Assembly (NCBI RefSeq): GCF_965363235.1
Contig: NC_134844.1
Location: forward strand, 56,726,872-56,790,871
DNA length: 64,000 nucleotides
Source of the DNA: Mytilus galloprovincialis
Taxonomy: Eukaryota > Mollusca > Bivalvia > Mytilida > Mytilidae
Direction of reading: 5' to 3'
In this document: piece by piece, positions 22,501-33,714 of the stretch
Numbering within the stretch: the first letter of the stretch is position 1
Layout: the number at the start of each line of letters is the position of its first letter
Notes under the pieces: model-generated
The model's input: the letters and a program-made list of their open reading frames with translations, nothing else
Database searches by the model: none
What the model was told of the DNA's origin: nothing
Translations under genes and position numbers: made by a program

Positions 22501-23889
22501 AATTGACTTTTATTGAATAGGTCCTTTGCGAAGCAAATGCTTTATTCTGGTCTCTTGTTGAGAAGAACCTTGCTTTCTGATAAACCGACCCGCTAAAACA
22601 TATAAAAATGCGATGTGCTTGCTAATCGACCTTATTCATGTTAAAAGAAAAATCATTACACCTGTTGACTTATTTCGGGTTAAAATTCGTTTGAAAACGT
22701 CTGTTTCTGTAAATTGAGTTTATATTTATAACGTCCCTAGAAACTAGACCAACATTTATCATTTTTGATTGTACTCGAAGGTTCAAAAATCAATAAAGTA
22801 TTATTATACATACGTGTACATACATACGTACACTTGCATAAGTTCGACTTGAATTTATCGTCTTTTAACCAGTCTCTTTTATAATCTAAGTCTCATAAAG
22901 TGTGATTGTAACAGCCCTTATACCTTCGTATAGATTCCGAAGGTGAATGATGACATGCATAATATTGTCAACTGGTATGAGGAGGAGACATTACAGTGAA
23001 GAATATGCTGCTAATTTTTTCTAAGCAGTTGACGTCAAACTGTCATTGAAATGTGTGAGACGATAAGTTCTTAAACAAAAGAAAAGCTATGACCTATCTA
23101 ATTCCAAGCTTTTCAGAAAAACTACCATTTTGAAATGTGTACTCAGGGAGTAAATGAACTCTTATGTAGTATATACATGCCCCTACATGCGTATGAAGTA
23201 TGTACATTACTTTGAAGGTAGTACATGCATTTATGCACAAATATAAAGCACTATATTTTTATATTCCAGAACCACAATAGATTTTAAAACCGACTTTGAG
23301 GGTGAGACACATTATAGATCAAACACGCCACTTGAAGATTACAAAAGTGGCACGTACGAATTCATTCAAGGGAAAGGAAATCCAGAGGTAAAACCAAATA
23401 ATATTTACTTATACACGAAACAGAACAGCATTATCAAATTCATAATATCTCAAACTTTAATTTAATTTCTAGTTTAAATTAAAAATGTATTTGCGTTTGA
23501 CATTATGATGTTTAAATGAATCATAAAAATGTGTATTATGAAATTTAAACAAACATACATGCTTACCTTCGTTTTACATTGGACATGTAAACCAAGAGCT
23601 GTATGTAGAATGGGTAATGACACTGGTCTTCAAATATCGTGATTTTAAAATTGCATAGTACTTTATTATTGATGCAACACATCATGTTTAAAGGAAGAAA
23701 ATATATTTTGCTGCCGTGTTTAACAATATTCATCATCTTATATTTGCCTCAAATTTAGATATGTCCATTTATCACATGTTTTTCCTAGTCTTTTAAACTG
23801 CTATGCTTAAAATTATTTTGTATTTATAGGTAAATCTGAGGAAAGACGGACACAGTTACATCACATTTAGTCTAAAAAAGAAGAAGTGA
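19530..23889 (+). CDS. Small lysine-tailed protein of unknown family, four coding exons (100 aa)
   Basis: The coding exons are 19530..19560, 22274..22367, 23270..23387 and 23830..23889, with GT-AG introns in phases 1, 2 and 0 (donors GTGAGT, GTATGT, GTAAAA; acceptors CTTTTAG, TATTCCAG, TTTATAG). All junctions keep one frame ending in TGA, for 100 residues, which would be unlikely by chance. The protein has an acidic MAESDTEDPS start, a Gly/Lys-rich strand-like segment (about 15-35), alternating hydrophobic/polar sequence consistent with a small beta sheet (about 35-95) and a KKKK C-terminus. There is no signal peptide or membrane segment, so it is probably cytosolic or nuclear. I do not recognise the family. 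AATAAA at 24085-24090 lies about 200 bases after the stop. Intron 1 contains the ACGCGT foldback element. It has no detectable relation to the flanking aerolysin-like genes. Confidence 0.78.
20795..21824. mobile_element. Foldback/MITE-like element with termini made of ACGCGT palindromes
   Basis: The left terminus (20795 to about 20906) and the right terminus (about 21714-21824) are inverted copies of one another over about 110 bp, differing by a few substitutions and one 2-bp indel. The ends are TGTTCCGGACC and GGTCCGGAACA. Each terminus is built from repeated palindromes such as CCATACGCGTATGG and CATATG-centred variants. Flanking TATA on both sides may be a target duplication, but the context is TA-rich. 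The 800-bp interior has no intact ORF. It lies in intron 1 of the small four-exon gene. I do not recognise the family. Confidence 0.72.
21332..21515 (+). pseudogene. Cys/Lys-rich coding remnant inside the foldback element
   Basis: From ATG 21332 the frame reads a basic, cysteine-containing peptide, crosses one TGA (21406 region) and continues with CECKKAMIPCGSTCHPS before a GTAAGA that could be a splice donor. The Cys spacing resembles CXC-type Cys-rich zinc-binding tails seen in some animal proteins and element-borne ORFs. This may be a captured or ancestral gene fragment. The identification is tentative. Confidence 0.3.
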
Positions 23890-24084
23890 AATGTTGTGCA
23901 ACAACTAAACAATCGTAGAAAGTTTGAAGTGAATGCATAAACACCCTATATGTTTTAAAAATTGTCACTGAGTTGTTAAACTACATGTATGTATGTATAT
24001 AAGGGATTATAAGGTTCATTCTTTGTCGTTCTTTACATTTAGATTGATTCAAACTTTCTGAATTTTACTGTAGGTTACTTTTCT

Positions 24085-24090
24085 AATAAA
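24085..24090 (+). promoter_or_regulatory. Candidate poly(A) signal AATAAA of the small four-exon gene
   Basis: The first AATAAA hexamer downstream of the TGA at 23887-23889, in an AT-rich 3' region. Further AATAA-rich sequence follows at about 24116-24135. Confidence 0.5.
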
Positions 24091-24564
24091 TGCCTTCAAA
24101 GGTCAATTACTAGATAATAAAAATAATAATAAAAAAAAAAAAGAATGGGCAATATGGTGGAAATTAAAAAGTTACCATGATATATTTCTTTTCTAAACTA
24201 CATGTACATAAAATGAGCAAGGAGTTCAAATTTCACATTTAACGAATTACTAAGGCAACAAACCAATACAAGCATTGTATACTTTGTAAAATCTCTTGAT
24301 TTTTCTTGTTTAACATCATCTTTTAAGTATTAATTAGAATGGAAAAATGTGTTTGCACCTGAAGAAACAACTATATATTTGGGGATTTTATGTCAATAGC
24401 TATATATAATAAAAACTTTTCTTAAATAATGTTGTTGGTCTTGTGTTGCGCACGATATTTTCAAGACGGAAATCATAACGGAAAACAGCCTCGATACTGA
24501 ACTTTTCTTCGTTTTCATACACATTATAACGTTATTGTGATTTCATAGCATTATAATTTTATTA

Positions 24565-24720
24565 TATTAAAACCAACGACCTAATTTATAACAATACAAA
24601 TAAGAAAAAATATGACGCACATGAACCAACGACACAACCACTGAGTAACAAGCTGCATATGTAGCTAGGTATAACAACGATCATCCATTCCCCTAAAACA
24701 CTTTAACAATGTGTTCCCAT
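24565..24720 (+). repeat. Dispersed mussel repeat, family A (fragment)
   Basis: It contains 'CCAACGACCTAATTTATAAC', 'GACGCACATGAACCAACGAC' and 'CAACCACTGAGTAACA', the middle section of the family, with both ends missing. Confidence 0.55.
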
Positions 24721-25179
24721 GTTCGCCAATATCGAAGAAGTAGAAAATCTTCTCGTATTTTGTTTAAGTTCACATTAACCACGTGATAAATGACGTATAA
24801 GTAGAATTTCTAAATATGTAGACCTGCAGATAAAAGAGATCCTGTGGTAACATTTTGGTGTAAAAAAAAACGCTAATGTTGACTGGGGTATTGACAGATG
24901 GTCATCACTTCTCTGTCATTTATTGACTGTGTGAAATGCATAAATTCGCCACCACGTCCAAGTCGAAATGGAGATACTAAATGCAATGCATCGCTAAGGG
25001 AGGTTACACAGCTCCCTCTACGGACGTCAAGGAACCCCTGCAACTATTTGATAAGGGGTTATTAGTAAACCTGTTGGAAGGTCGAACGACCACCTGTTTC
25101 CGTCTTGCTATCATTTTAAAATAGGAGTATAAATTCTCGTCCTTTGTCGTAGTTTACTTACCTAACATAACCTACATAT
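24721..25179. other. Non-coding spacer
   Basis: No gene or named repeat was recognised between the family A fragment and the 78-bp array. Confidence 0.35.
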
Positions 25180-26175
25180 TTCAGTAATTGAACAATTGTT
25201 GATGTGTTCTTGTCCAGATTATGCGTGAAATACTTGCCCCTGAATGTTTAGCAGACTTCGTCTTTCAGTCACATTGTTGATATGATCTTGTCCTGACCAT
25301 CATGAAATACTTGCCGCTGAATGTTTAGTAGACTTACATCTTGCAATCACATTGCTAATATGTTCTTGTCCTGAATATCATGAAATACTTGCCACAGAAT
25401 ATTTAGCAGAATTACGTCTTTCAGTCACATTTTTGATTTGTTCTTGTCCTAACTTTCATGAAATAATTGCCACTGAATGTCTAGCGGACTTACGTCTTTC
25501 AGTCACATTGTTGATTTGTTCTTAGCCTGACTTTCATGAAATACGTGCCACTGAATTTCTAGCGGACTTACATCTTTCAGTCACATTGTTGATTTTTTCT
25601 TGTCCTGACTATCATGAAATACTTGCCACTGACTATTTAGTAGACTTACGTCTTACAATCACATTGCTAACATGTTCTTGTCCTAAATATCATGAAATAT
25701 TTGCCACTGAATGTTTAGGAGACTTACGCCTTTCAACACATTGTTGATATGTTGTTGTCCTGAATATCATGAAATACTTGCTACTGAATGTTTAGCGGAC
25801 TTACATCTATCAATAAAATTGTTGATTGGTTCTCGTCCTAAATAGGCGCGAATTACAAGTACTTGCCACTTAATGTGTAGCAGACTTAAACCCATCGATC
25901 ACATTGGTGATGTATTCTCGTCCTGCATAGACATGAACTACAAAGTCATGTACTTGCCACTTAATGATTAGCAAACGTAAACATATCGATCACATTGGTA
26001 ATGTGTTCTGCCTAGGCGTGAAAACATGGACTTGCCACTTCATGTTTAGCAGACATACATTCATTAATTAATTTTTTTATATGATTTTGTCCTGAATATT
26101 GGTGAAATACTCCCCGCTGAATGTTTAGTAGACTTAAATCTATCAATGGTAGATGTGTTTTCGTCCTGATTTTCG
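25180..26175. repeat. 78-bp tandem array (about 12 copies)
   Basis: Successive units start at about 25195, 25273, 25351 and 25429, giving a period of exactly 78 bp. Each unit carries ATTGTTGATNTGTTCTTGTC, CATGAAATACTTGCCACTGA and TTTAGCAGACTTACGTC. Later units (after about 25830) gain small insertions and are more diverged. The frame is not conserved, so it is not a coding repeat. Confidence 0.88.
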
Positions 26176-26273
26176 ATTTCAACATTGTACCTTTCGGAAA
26201 TTATGCCTGTATAAAAAAAACTGGAACAACCAACAATAGCAAAAGTCAGATGATTGGACAAATAATACAAAAA

Positions 26274-26335
26274 TAAGAAGATGCGGTATGATTGCCAATG
26301 AGACAACTCTCTACCAGAGACCAAATGACGTATAA
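26274..26335 (+). repeat. Family A repeat, 5' end fragment
   Basis: Short copy: 'AAGAAGATGCGGTATGATTG', 'CCAATGAGACAACTCTC', 'ACCAGAGACCAAATGACGTA'. It stops abruptly afterwards. Confidence 0.7.
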
Positions 26336-26768
26336 GTTTACCCTGACTTCAAGTCGTGATGGTTCTAGAGATGCACCAGTTCAAGTGAATTTTTAGTCGA
26401 TGAGAATCGCATCAAAAATGCCCATGAAAATGAGTAAGTACCGAAACGTTTAGTATCCACAAATGATTTATGATAACTTTTAATTGAATAGATAAAGCTG
26501 GAATATATAACGAATTTAAAAAGTATTCTAACAAGGTTTGCAAGCTAAACAAGCTGTAACATGTTAATCTGATAAAACTAGATGCTCTTGTTTTGATATT
26601 GCAAAGTTGATTATTCATAATAATATTTGAGTACAAAATACTGTGTACATATTCGGTTTTCAATATGGCGGGTTAGTATCATACTACATCGTCCTTCGTA
26701 TGATTAACAAAACAGATCCTGTATTTATGTTTAAATTAGCTGACAAGGATCTGACTACAATCCCTTTT

Positions 26769-28119
26769 TAGCTCACCTGGCCCAAAAGGGCCAAGTGAGC
26801 TATTTTTCGTCGCTGGGCGTCGTCCGTCAACTTTAAAAAAAATCTTCTCCTCTGCAACAGCTGGGCCAAATAAAACCAAACTTGACCTAAATCATCCTTA
26901 GGGTATGTATTTTTATAAATGTATCCGATGACCCCGCCCATAAACCAAGATTGCCGCCATTGCTAAAAATGGAACATGGGGAAATGCAGTTTTTTGGCTT
27001 ATAGCTCTGAAACTAAAGCATTTAGAGCAAATTTGAAACGTGGTAAAAATGTTCACCAGGTCAAGAATTATCTGCCCTAACATTGTCAGACACATCAGAC
27101 AACCGCTTGTTGGGTTGCTGCCACTAAATTGGTAATTTTAAGGAAATTTTGCATTTTTTTGGTTATAATCTTGAATATTATAATGGTTAGAGATAAACTG
27201 TAAACAGCAAAATTGTTCAGCAAAGTTAGATCTACAAATAAGTCAACATGACCAAAATGGTCAATTGACCTCTTAATGAGTTATTGCCCTTTATAGTCAT
27301 TTTTTACAATTTTTTCGATTTTTTTTAGGTTTTAGTTTATCTTGAATATTATAATAGATAGAGATAAATTGTAAACAGCAAAATTAATCAGCAAAGTAAG
27401 ATCTACAAATAAGTCAACATGACCAGAATAGTCAATTGACCTTTTAGAAGATATTGCCCTCATAGTCAATTTTTAACAATTTTTGTAATCTTTAACAAAC
27501 GTCTTCTCCTCTGAAACAACTGAGACAAATTTACCAAACTTGGCCACAATCATCATTAAGGTAACTAGTAAACACATGTGCCAGATGACCCCTCCTACGA
27601 ACCAACATGGCTGACATGGCTAAAAATAGAACATAGGGGTAAAATGCAAGTTTTGTCTATTATTTTTTTTTTAACTTTTTAAAAAATAGAGAAAATCTGA
27701 AAGGAACAAATATGTTTAGAATAATGAGCTCTACCAATTGTCCATATTTGTCAATACTGTTAGACAAATTTTTATAAGAGTTATCATAATGGCCCATAAA
27801 TGACAAACATTTTTTTTCTTCATTTTTTGCCTATTATCATGAAAACTATGATATTTAAAGAGAAACATTTGTTTTTTTGTTATGCCTCATATGATTTAAA
27901 TTATAATCGAAAAATAAACACTTTAAATCACAAAAATGATCACCAAGGCAAGATCTATTAATAAGTCAAAGAAACTAAACAGACAAAAGATCAGTAATAC
28001 AAGACCAACAAGATAGATTTTTTTTCATGAAGTCTATTCTCGTCTACAATGTTGGTGTGCTTAATGTTTGATATGCCCATTGACCAAGGTGAGTGACACA
28101 GGCTCTTTAGAGCCTCTAG
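26769..28119 (+). mobile_element. Helitron/Helentron-like non-autonomous element 1
   Basis: The 5' end is a hairpin pairing TAGCTCACCTGGCCC with GGGCCAAGTGAGCTA (26769-26802). The 3' end has a subterminal AAGGTGAGTGACA (inverse of the 5' GCTCACCT), then a hairpin GGCTC-TTTA-GAGCC (28101-28114) and terminal CTAG (28116-28119) followed by T. That combination is characteristic of rolling-circle Helitron/Helentron elements. The interior has a diverged direct repeat of about 173 bp (about 27165 and 27340) and no helicase ORF. Element 2 at 58276-59461 shares both termini but not the interior. Confidence 0.68.
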
Positions 28120-28239
28120 TTATTTATGTGCTGGTTAGTATCAAATCATACACCATAATGACGTTCCCGCCTTTTGATTTCTAGGAGCGTACTAGTACAT
28201 CTAAACTAAATGATCCCAAAAGGTCTTAAAAACAGAAAG

Positions 28240-28515
28240 AACAAGAATGTGTCCATAGTACACGGATGTCCCAATCGCACTATCATTTGTTATGTTCACT
28301 GGACCGTGAAATTGGGGTCAAAACTATAATTTGGCATTAAAATTAGAAAGATCATACATAGGGAACATGTGTACTAAGTTTCACGTTGATTGGACTTCAA
28401 CCTCATCAAAAACTACCTTTACCAAAAACTTTAACCTGAAGCGGGACGGACGAACGGATGGACGAACGGACGCACAGACCAGAAAACATAATGCTCCTAA
28501 ATGGGGCATAAAAAC
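28240..28515 (+). repeat. Dispersed bivalve repeat with GGACGGACGAACGGA motif
   Basis: It shows 'ACAAGAATGTGTCCATAGTA', 'GGACCGTGAAATTGGGGTCA', 'AACATGTGTACTAAGTTTCA', 'TTGATTGGACTTCAAC' and a GACGGACGAACGGATGG stretch, ending 'CTCCTAAATGGGGCATA'. I recognise this layout as a common mollusc repeat. The 65-codon ORF over it is not a gene. Confidence 0.65.
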
Positions 28516-28519
28516 GGAA

Positions 28520-29815
28520 CATTGTTAGATCCGTGTAAGCAAAACTTATTCCTACGATATGTATTGTAATCAAACTCTCTGGTCCTATAACAATCAGAGC
28601 AATGCACTGTCAATAATTTGATTAATCCCAAACGGTATCGATACTACACTATGTTTTTAATGTCTATCTATATATCTCCCGTATAAGATAAAATGAATGG
28701 GTTAATATGTATCTTGCTTATTCACCTGATATTATTATACTTAATTAGATAAATGAATACAACGTATGTTTTACGTTATAAGCCTTATTTAATGTTTTGT
28801 ACAGAAATGTGATGATTTGGGTTTTTTTTATTTAGAATTTGAGGTTGTTTTCTGGTAGACGGGAGATAACTGGATATACAATATAATTACATTGTCGGAA
28901 AATATATATATTTTTTTATGAACTTTAGACAAACTTTAGAACAGGACGAAAAGCGAGGCTCACCGAGTTTTTCTCGTGTTTATTTCCGACAATGTACATA
29001 TATATTGTTTTATCCTTGTATTTACACCCGGCACTTTAAGTTTTAGTTGTTTCTATCCAAATTAGTTGTCTCTGATTTTTTTTAAATTTTGACATAGTTT
29101 AAACGCGGTCTGAGAAGAGAACCCAAAAATGAAATGTTATCCAAAAAGAAATATTCACATTATTGTTTGCTCAACATGGAATGTCGAATGTCGTCCTGTA
29201 ATTTTTTGTATATATGGATACATACACAACATCAGATCTATACAACACAAATAAAGGCAGACGTATAGATGGCAATGGTTTACTCGGTACAGAATTATGG
29301 CTACTCTTGCACTTTACAATTCAATAGTAAACACATGCTAAAGAGTTGTGTCAGTTAGATTCTACAAAGTATATGCCAAGTCCACAAGCATTTCAGACGT
29401 TGAATCAGACACCACTTGAAAGGAAGATGCCATGATCAAATCAATGCCAATGTATATCTATTTAACAGTTAACAAGTCATAACATATTCCAGCTCGCATT
29501 TTACTGAAAAATGAGACCGTCTTGGTCAAAGGTTATAAAAAGGGTTAGTATTCATCATTAAAAATATGTGTTTTCATGTAGAAAAATTTCCATATTATAT
29601 ATATATTCGCTGCTGGAATGGTGCTACATAGAAATGAAATGTTCACAATTGAAATCATCCCTTTTGTCGTAAAGTCAGATTTGTTCGTTTCTTATAATAG
29701 AATAAAAAGTGATTCCAACTACGTCATTTAGTTTTTTCTGACAAGATGTTAAGTATACAGTTTACAAAACATATCTAGACAAATTGATATATAATATTGC
29801 ATGGTCTTTATACAT
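28520..29815. other. Gene-free AT-rich stretch
   Basis: Nothing recognisable beyond short A/T tracts. Confidence 0.4.
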
Positions 29816-29817
29816 AT

Positions 29818-30085
29818 AAAGAATGTATGTTATGATTGCCAAAAAAGATAACTTTCCACAAGAGACCAGTTGATATAGAAATTAACACATATCGGCCACT
29901 GTACCTCCTTCAACAACGAACAAAGCCATACTGCATAGTCTATTGTAGTCAGCTATAAAAGGCTCCGAAATGACAAATATAGAAAAAGTCTAACAAGAAA
30001 ACTAACGGCCTTATTTATGTACGAAAAACAGCACTTATTTCTCAAACAATCTAGCCCTGTTGTATTATAAGAAACGAACAAAACA
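29818..30085 (+). repeat. Dispersed mussel repeat, family A
   Basis: It contains 'AAGAATGTATGTTATGATTG', 'CCACAAGAGACCAGTTGATA', 'CTCCTTCAACAACGAACAAA', 'GCCATACTGCATAGTC', 'TATAAAAGGCTCCGAAATGA' and 'AACTAACGGCCTTATTTATG' in order. Confidence 0.75.
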
Positions 30086-30399
30086 GCTCAAAAATGCAAA
30101 ATATTTGAAGGAATACTTAAAATAAGTTTGTCGTGGGTGATGGAGCATGTTTATCTGTCAATTATAAATCTGGCATAACAGTCGCAGGCGTACTTAAAAA
30201 ATACATATTTAAGAAACAGCTATTTGGGTTTTTTAATAACCAGGAAAACTAGATACTGTATGTCCATTTATATTGTTTAAAAAAAAAAAGCTTTGTTCGG
30301 AATGTAGGGCATAACTACGATTTAAAATCCTCTACTAAATGACCTAACTAAATGTGTTATTAATTTAAACTCAAAGACATCATGAATTCCAGGCTAAAC

Positions 30400-30480
30400 A
30401 ATGTATACGGTAGACATGCGTTTTGTCTACTAAAGACTCATTAGTGGCGCTTAAATAAAAAGTTAAATCAAAGTACTGAA
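30400..30480 (-). repeat. Degenerate ACGCGCGT-core repeat fragment
   Basis: The minus strand reads a core-like 'AGACAAAACGCATGTC' preceded by 'ATGAGTCTTTAGT'. The CpGs of the core are mutated. Confidence 0.45.
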
Positions 30481-30764
30481 GTACTGAACATCGGATGACT
30501 ACAGTTCTTGTGGATGGTCACAATCATTTGTCACAGAAAAAAAAATCAAATATCTATACCTGAAAGTTAGGGACATATATATTTTTTTTTCTGAGACAAG
30601 TTCGTGCGTGCAACCTAAACAAAAGTCTTGCGGTATAAACACGGTGATGTTTTTTTAAAAGATTATCAAAGTTAACTGTGTCGAACCTGAATGTCATCCT
30701 ATCCCACTATTTCCATTAGATCGACTCAACAACTAATTGACCTGAGTCAGTTATTTGTGAGAAT

Positions 30765-31282
30765 TATACAAATGTATATTACTAATATATATGGGCTGTT
30801 ATTTAGACGAACTATGTTTACAGAATGTGTTTTCAGCCTTGTAGCACCATCACTGGTGATCCGATGGATAAAATATGTCGTATAGTTGTCACTGGTTCAG
30901 ACGTACTTATAATATAATTATTTCTGTGACTGCATCCTACATTAATTTGTATGATCCTCTACGACAGATAGTTCAGATGATCTGTATTATTCCATCTTCA
31001 TGCTTTCTATATCATGTACTGTGTTACGACGCTAGACAAAAACTGACGAGGAAAGGTAACACCCGGCCACCGAAAGCTTGATTTTTGTCGAGCCTAGGTG
31101 GTCGAGTGGTCTAGCGCGTCGGTCATAGTGCAAGGAGATTTGTGCCATGATATTTCAGTAGCACGAGTTCGAATCCCGGCCAGGGATGAACAAAAAATTT
31201 GCTTCCGCAAATTTACAGATTTAACATTGTTGGGCTGTTATTTAGACGAATTACATATATATATATATATATATATAATATA
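30765..31282 (+). mobile_element. tRNA-derived SINE-like element: tail, linker, head, tail
   Basis: The tail block with 'TTTAGACGAACTATG' and 'GGTGATCCGATGGAT' (about 30798-30865), a linker (about 30905-31085), a head with a B box GTTCGAATCCCGGCCAGGG (about 31168-31187) and a second tail ending in (TA)n at 31253-31277. It has the same order as the minus-strand copy at 13965-14465, showing that the family occurs as a head-to-tail composite. Confidence 0.7.
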
Positions 31283-32026
31283 TGATCCGTTCATCCTATT
31301 TCGACTGTTCAAAATTGAAGAGTCTACCCTAAATTGAGGTAAATTATCTGGCCTTCCAAATACCGTTTCGATTCCTAACATCACTGAAGAGTCGAAATCC
31401 GGATATGGTGTACTAAATTTTGCACCTTTTGTTTGCGGTATACCATATTTTCCGCAAGTTTATTGTTTTCTGTTTGGTATTAAATTAATAGTTAAGATCC
31501 ATTTTGTTACATATGGTTATCCGTTTATTTGGCAATCGCCAATGGCAGTCATCAGGGTTTAAGAACATCCGTTGTTCGACCTGCTAGTCAAATGCGTTTT
31601 TTTTAAATATACTTTTTCACTTTTTTGGTCTTTTGAAAGTGTTGTTTGTGCTGTATTTAGTTCCCTCCACCAACAAATTTGTTTTGCATGCACACGTATA
31701 AAAATTGCGGTTTTTATCCAACGCAATCATAGGTTTGAAATTTGTTTTCAATTTAGACTTGTATGTTAGAAAGAAAGATAATATGGGCAGAGTTATGGAG
31801 GAAGAAACCATTCGAAATTTCATTCATGATTAGGTCAGTCTACGATACACTTCCTTCCCCTTCAAACTTACATCCGTTGGGACTGATAGAAGAACCAGGC
31901 TGCAAGTTATGTGGAGAAAGAAGTACGATAACCCACATACTTTCAGACTGTAAAGTTGTGCTGACTCAGTGAAGATATCGATTTTGGCACGACAAGGTTC
32001 TACCTCAGGAATAGATAACCTAATTA

Positions 32027-32200
32027 GCTGTATTTGGCGAATCTTTTAGGAATTGTTGGTCCTCAATGCTGTTTAACTTCGTATTTTATTTGGCCTTTTT
32101 AACTTTTTTTTATTCGAGCGTCACTGATGATTTTTTTGTAGACGAAACGCGCGTCTGGCGCAAATACAAAATTTCAATCCTGGTATCTATGATGAGTTTA
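32027..32200 (+). repeat. ACGCGCGT-core repeat inserted in the retroelement pseudogene
   Basis: It has 'GTTGGTCCTCAATGCTGTTT', 'GTATTTTATTTGGCC', 'GAGCGTCACTGATGA', a core GACGAAACGCGCGTCTGGCG and 'CCTGGTATCTATGATGAGTT'. It separates segments 1 and 2 of the broken ORF, so it arrived later. Confidence 0.8.
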
Positions 32201-32462
32201 TCTACAACATCTGGCAGAGATCCTTGATGTGGAAAGAAGGAAGAAAAGACCAACAACAACAGAGGAAAAACAGATCAGATTCGTTTGAGAGGGAAATACT
32301 GGTCATGCAACAAAGTCACAACAACACTTCATCTAAGACATGGGCAGTGAATTGAACGTGATTGCTGACATTAGAAAGAAGCTTGTGTTTCATGAATGTG
32401 TAAATACAACCATACGCCCAGACATTGTAGTTTGATCACAGAAGTCAAAGATGGTTTAGAAT

Positions 32463-33170
32463 AGTTTAATTGTTATACAAGAAATTTCTTGGTGTTTCTA
32501 AACGTAAGGTTATACAGACAGAATAAGTATACTTATCTACAAAATTATTTTCATTTGCCTGTGTTTAATTTTGATATTATAAATGACGTAATTTTTTTCA
32601 AAGCTGATGTTTTTTTCTGAAATTGTTTAGCATTTCACAGCGGTATAATACTTATACTCTAATTATTCATCCCTTATTTTATTAACTTTGTATTTACATT
32701 GTATCATAGATCAAATTTATTCGTTCAGTGTATGTTCCTTTGGTCACTACGTCTTTTGATTGAGTTAAGCCATTCCAATTGATATTTTATAGTGTGTCTG
32801 TTTATGTTGTGATGGTACACTATTGTTTCAGATAAGGGTCAAGGTTTGGTACCATTAAAACGTTTAAACCCGCTGCAATTGTTTGCACCTGTCCTAAGTC
32901 AGGAATCTGATGTTCAGAAGTTGTCGTTTGCTGATGTGGTTCATAAGTGTTTCTCTTTTCTCGTTTTTTTTATATAGATTAGACCGTTGGTTTTCCCGTT
33001 TGAATTGTTTTACACTAGTATAGTTTTAGGGCCCTTTATAGCTTGTTGTTCGGTGTGAGCAAAGGCTCCGTGTTGAAAACCGTACCTTGACCTATAGTGG
33101 TTTAATTTTATAAATTGTGAGTTGGATGGAGAGTTGTCTCATTGGCACTCATACCACATCTTCCTACATC
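32463..33170 (-). repeat. Insertion in the retroelement pseudogene, with a family A repeat on the minus strand
   Basis: The minus-strand family A landmarks run from the right end (33165 region, 'AAGATGTGGTATGAGTGCCA', 'ATGAGACAACTCTCCATCCA') to about 32835 ('GCACCTGTCCTAAGTCAGGA' in plus orientation). The left part, 32463-32830, is unclassified. The block interrupts the ORF between the RPDIVV and VPWE motifs. Confidence 0.65.
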
Positions 33171-33267
33171 TATGATAGTAGCAGAAGAACAAAAAGTTCC
33201 CTGGGAAAAGAAATGTGAAGAGATATACCAGCGGAAGAAGGAGAAGTATACAGAGTTGATGACAACG

Positions 33268-33271
<4 letters not shown>

Positions 33272-33324
<53 letters not shown>

Positions 33325-33326
33325 TG
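33272..33326. repeat. (GA)n microsatellite
   Basis: About 27 GA dinucleotides with a few AT interruptions, expanded within the decayed retroelement ORF. Confidence 0.9.
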
Positions 33327-33714
33327 GAAAGCGTGGCTGTTCCAAGTAGAAATAGGCTGCAGAGGATTTCCTGCATAGTCAGTATGTAGAATGATACAGG
33401 CAATGGAAATAGTTGGAAGGGCAGAACATAGAAGTTTAGACAGCTAAGGGAAGCAGCAGAACGTCCATCTTTCTGGTTATAGCATCGCCCACAAGATCTG
33501 AGCTGGAAGCCGAGTGCTGACGAGTAGAGGTTTTGCCACCTCTACTGACCAGCCAACCGGAGGATGTAATGGTACAGAGTCGAAATGCTGGTCAAAGTTT
33601 GAACCATTTGAAGACATCAAAGCACCGGCAGAGAGCGACAAAGATGCAAAGATGAGGGAAGATGAGCAGTCAAATAAATATGAGAGCAGAAAAGCTGAAT
33701 ACCCCTATCTGTAA

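Larger units (their letters stand above)
31763..33510 (+). pseudogene. 3' portion of a non-LTR-type retroelement ORF, decayed and split by two insertions
   Basis: Segment 1 (31763..32011) encodes a C-terminal region with a C-x2-C-x7-H-x4-C zinc-binding motif (CKLCGERSTITHILSDC) and is broken by a TGA at 31970-31972. Segment 2 (about 32211..32460) continues with a basic region (ERRKKRPTTTE) and an RPDIVV motif in which the following Trp codon is TGA. Segment 3 (about 33178..33500) continues with VPWEKKCEEIYQRK, then GCRGFPA and EAAERPSFWL motifs, with frameshifts. These motifs in this order are known to me from the C-terminal end of reverse-transcriptase-bearing proteins in molluscs and fish. 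The RT catalytic domain is absent, which fits a 5'-truncated LINE copy. Confidence 0.68.

Noticed and set aside
25180..26175. CRISPR-like array from the regular 78-bp periodicity
   Set aside because: The whole 78-bp unit is repeated with no unique spacers, and the setting is a eukaryotic genome.
33139..33403. Minus-strand ORFs with Ser-Leu repeats
   Set aside because: They arise from the (GA)n microsatellite within a decayed plus-strand retroelement ORF.
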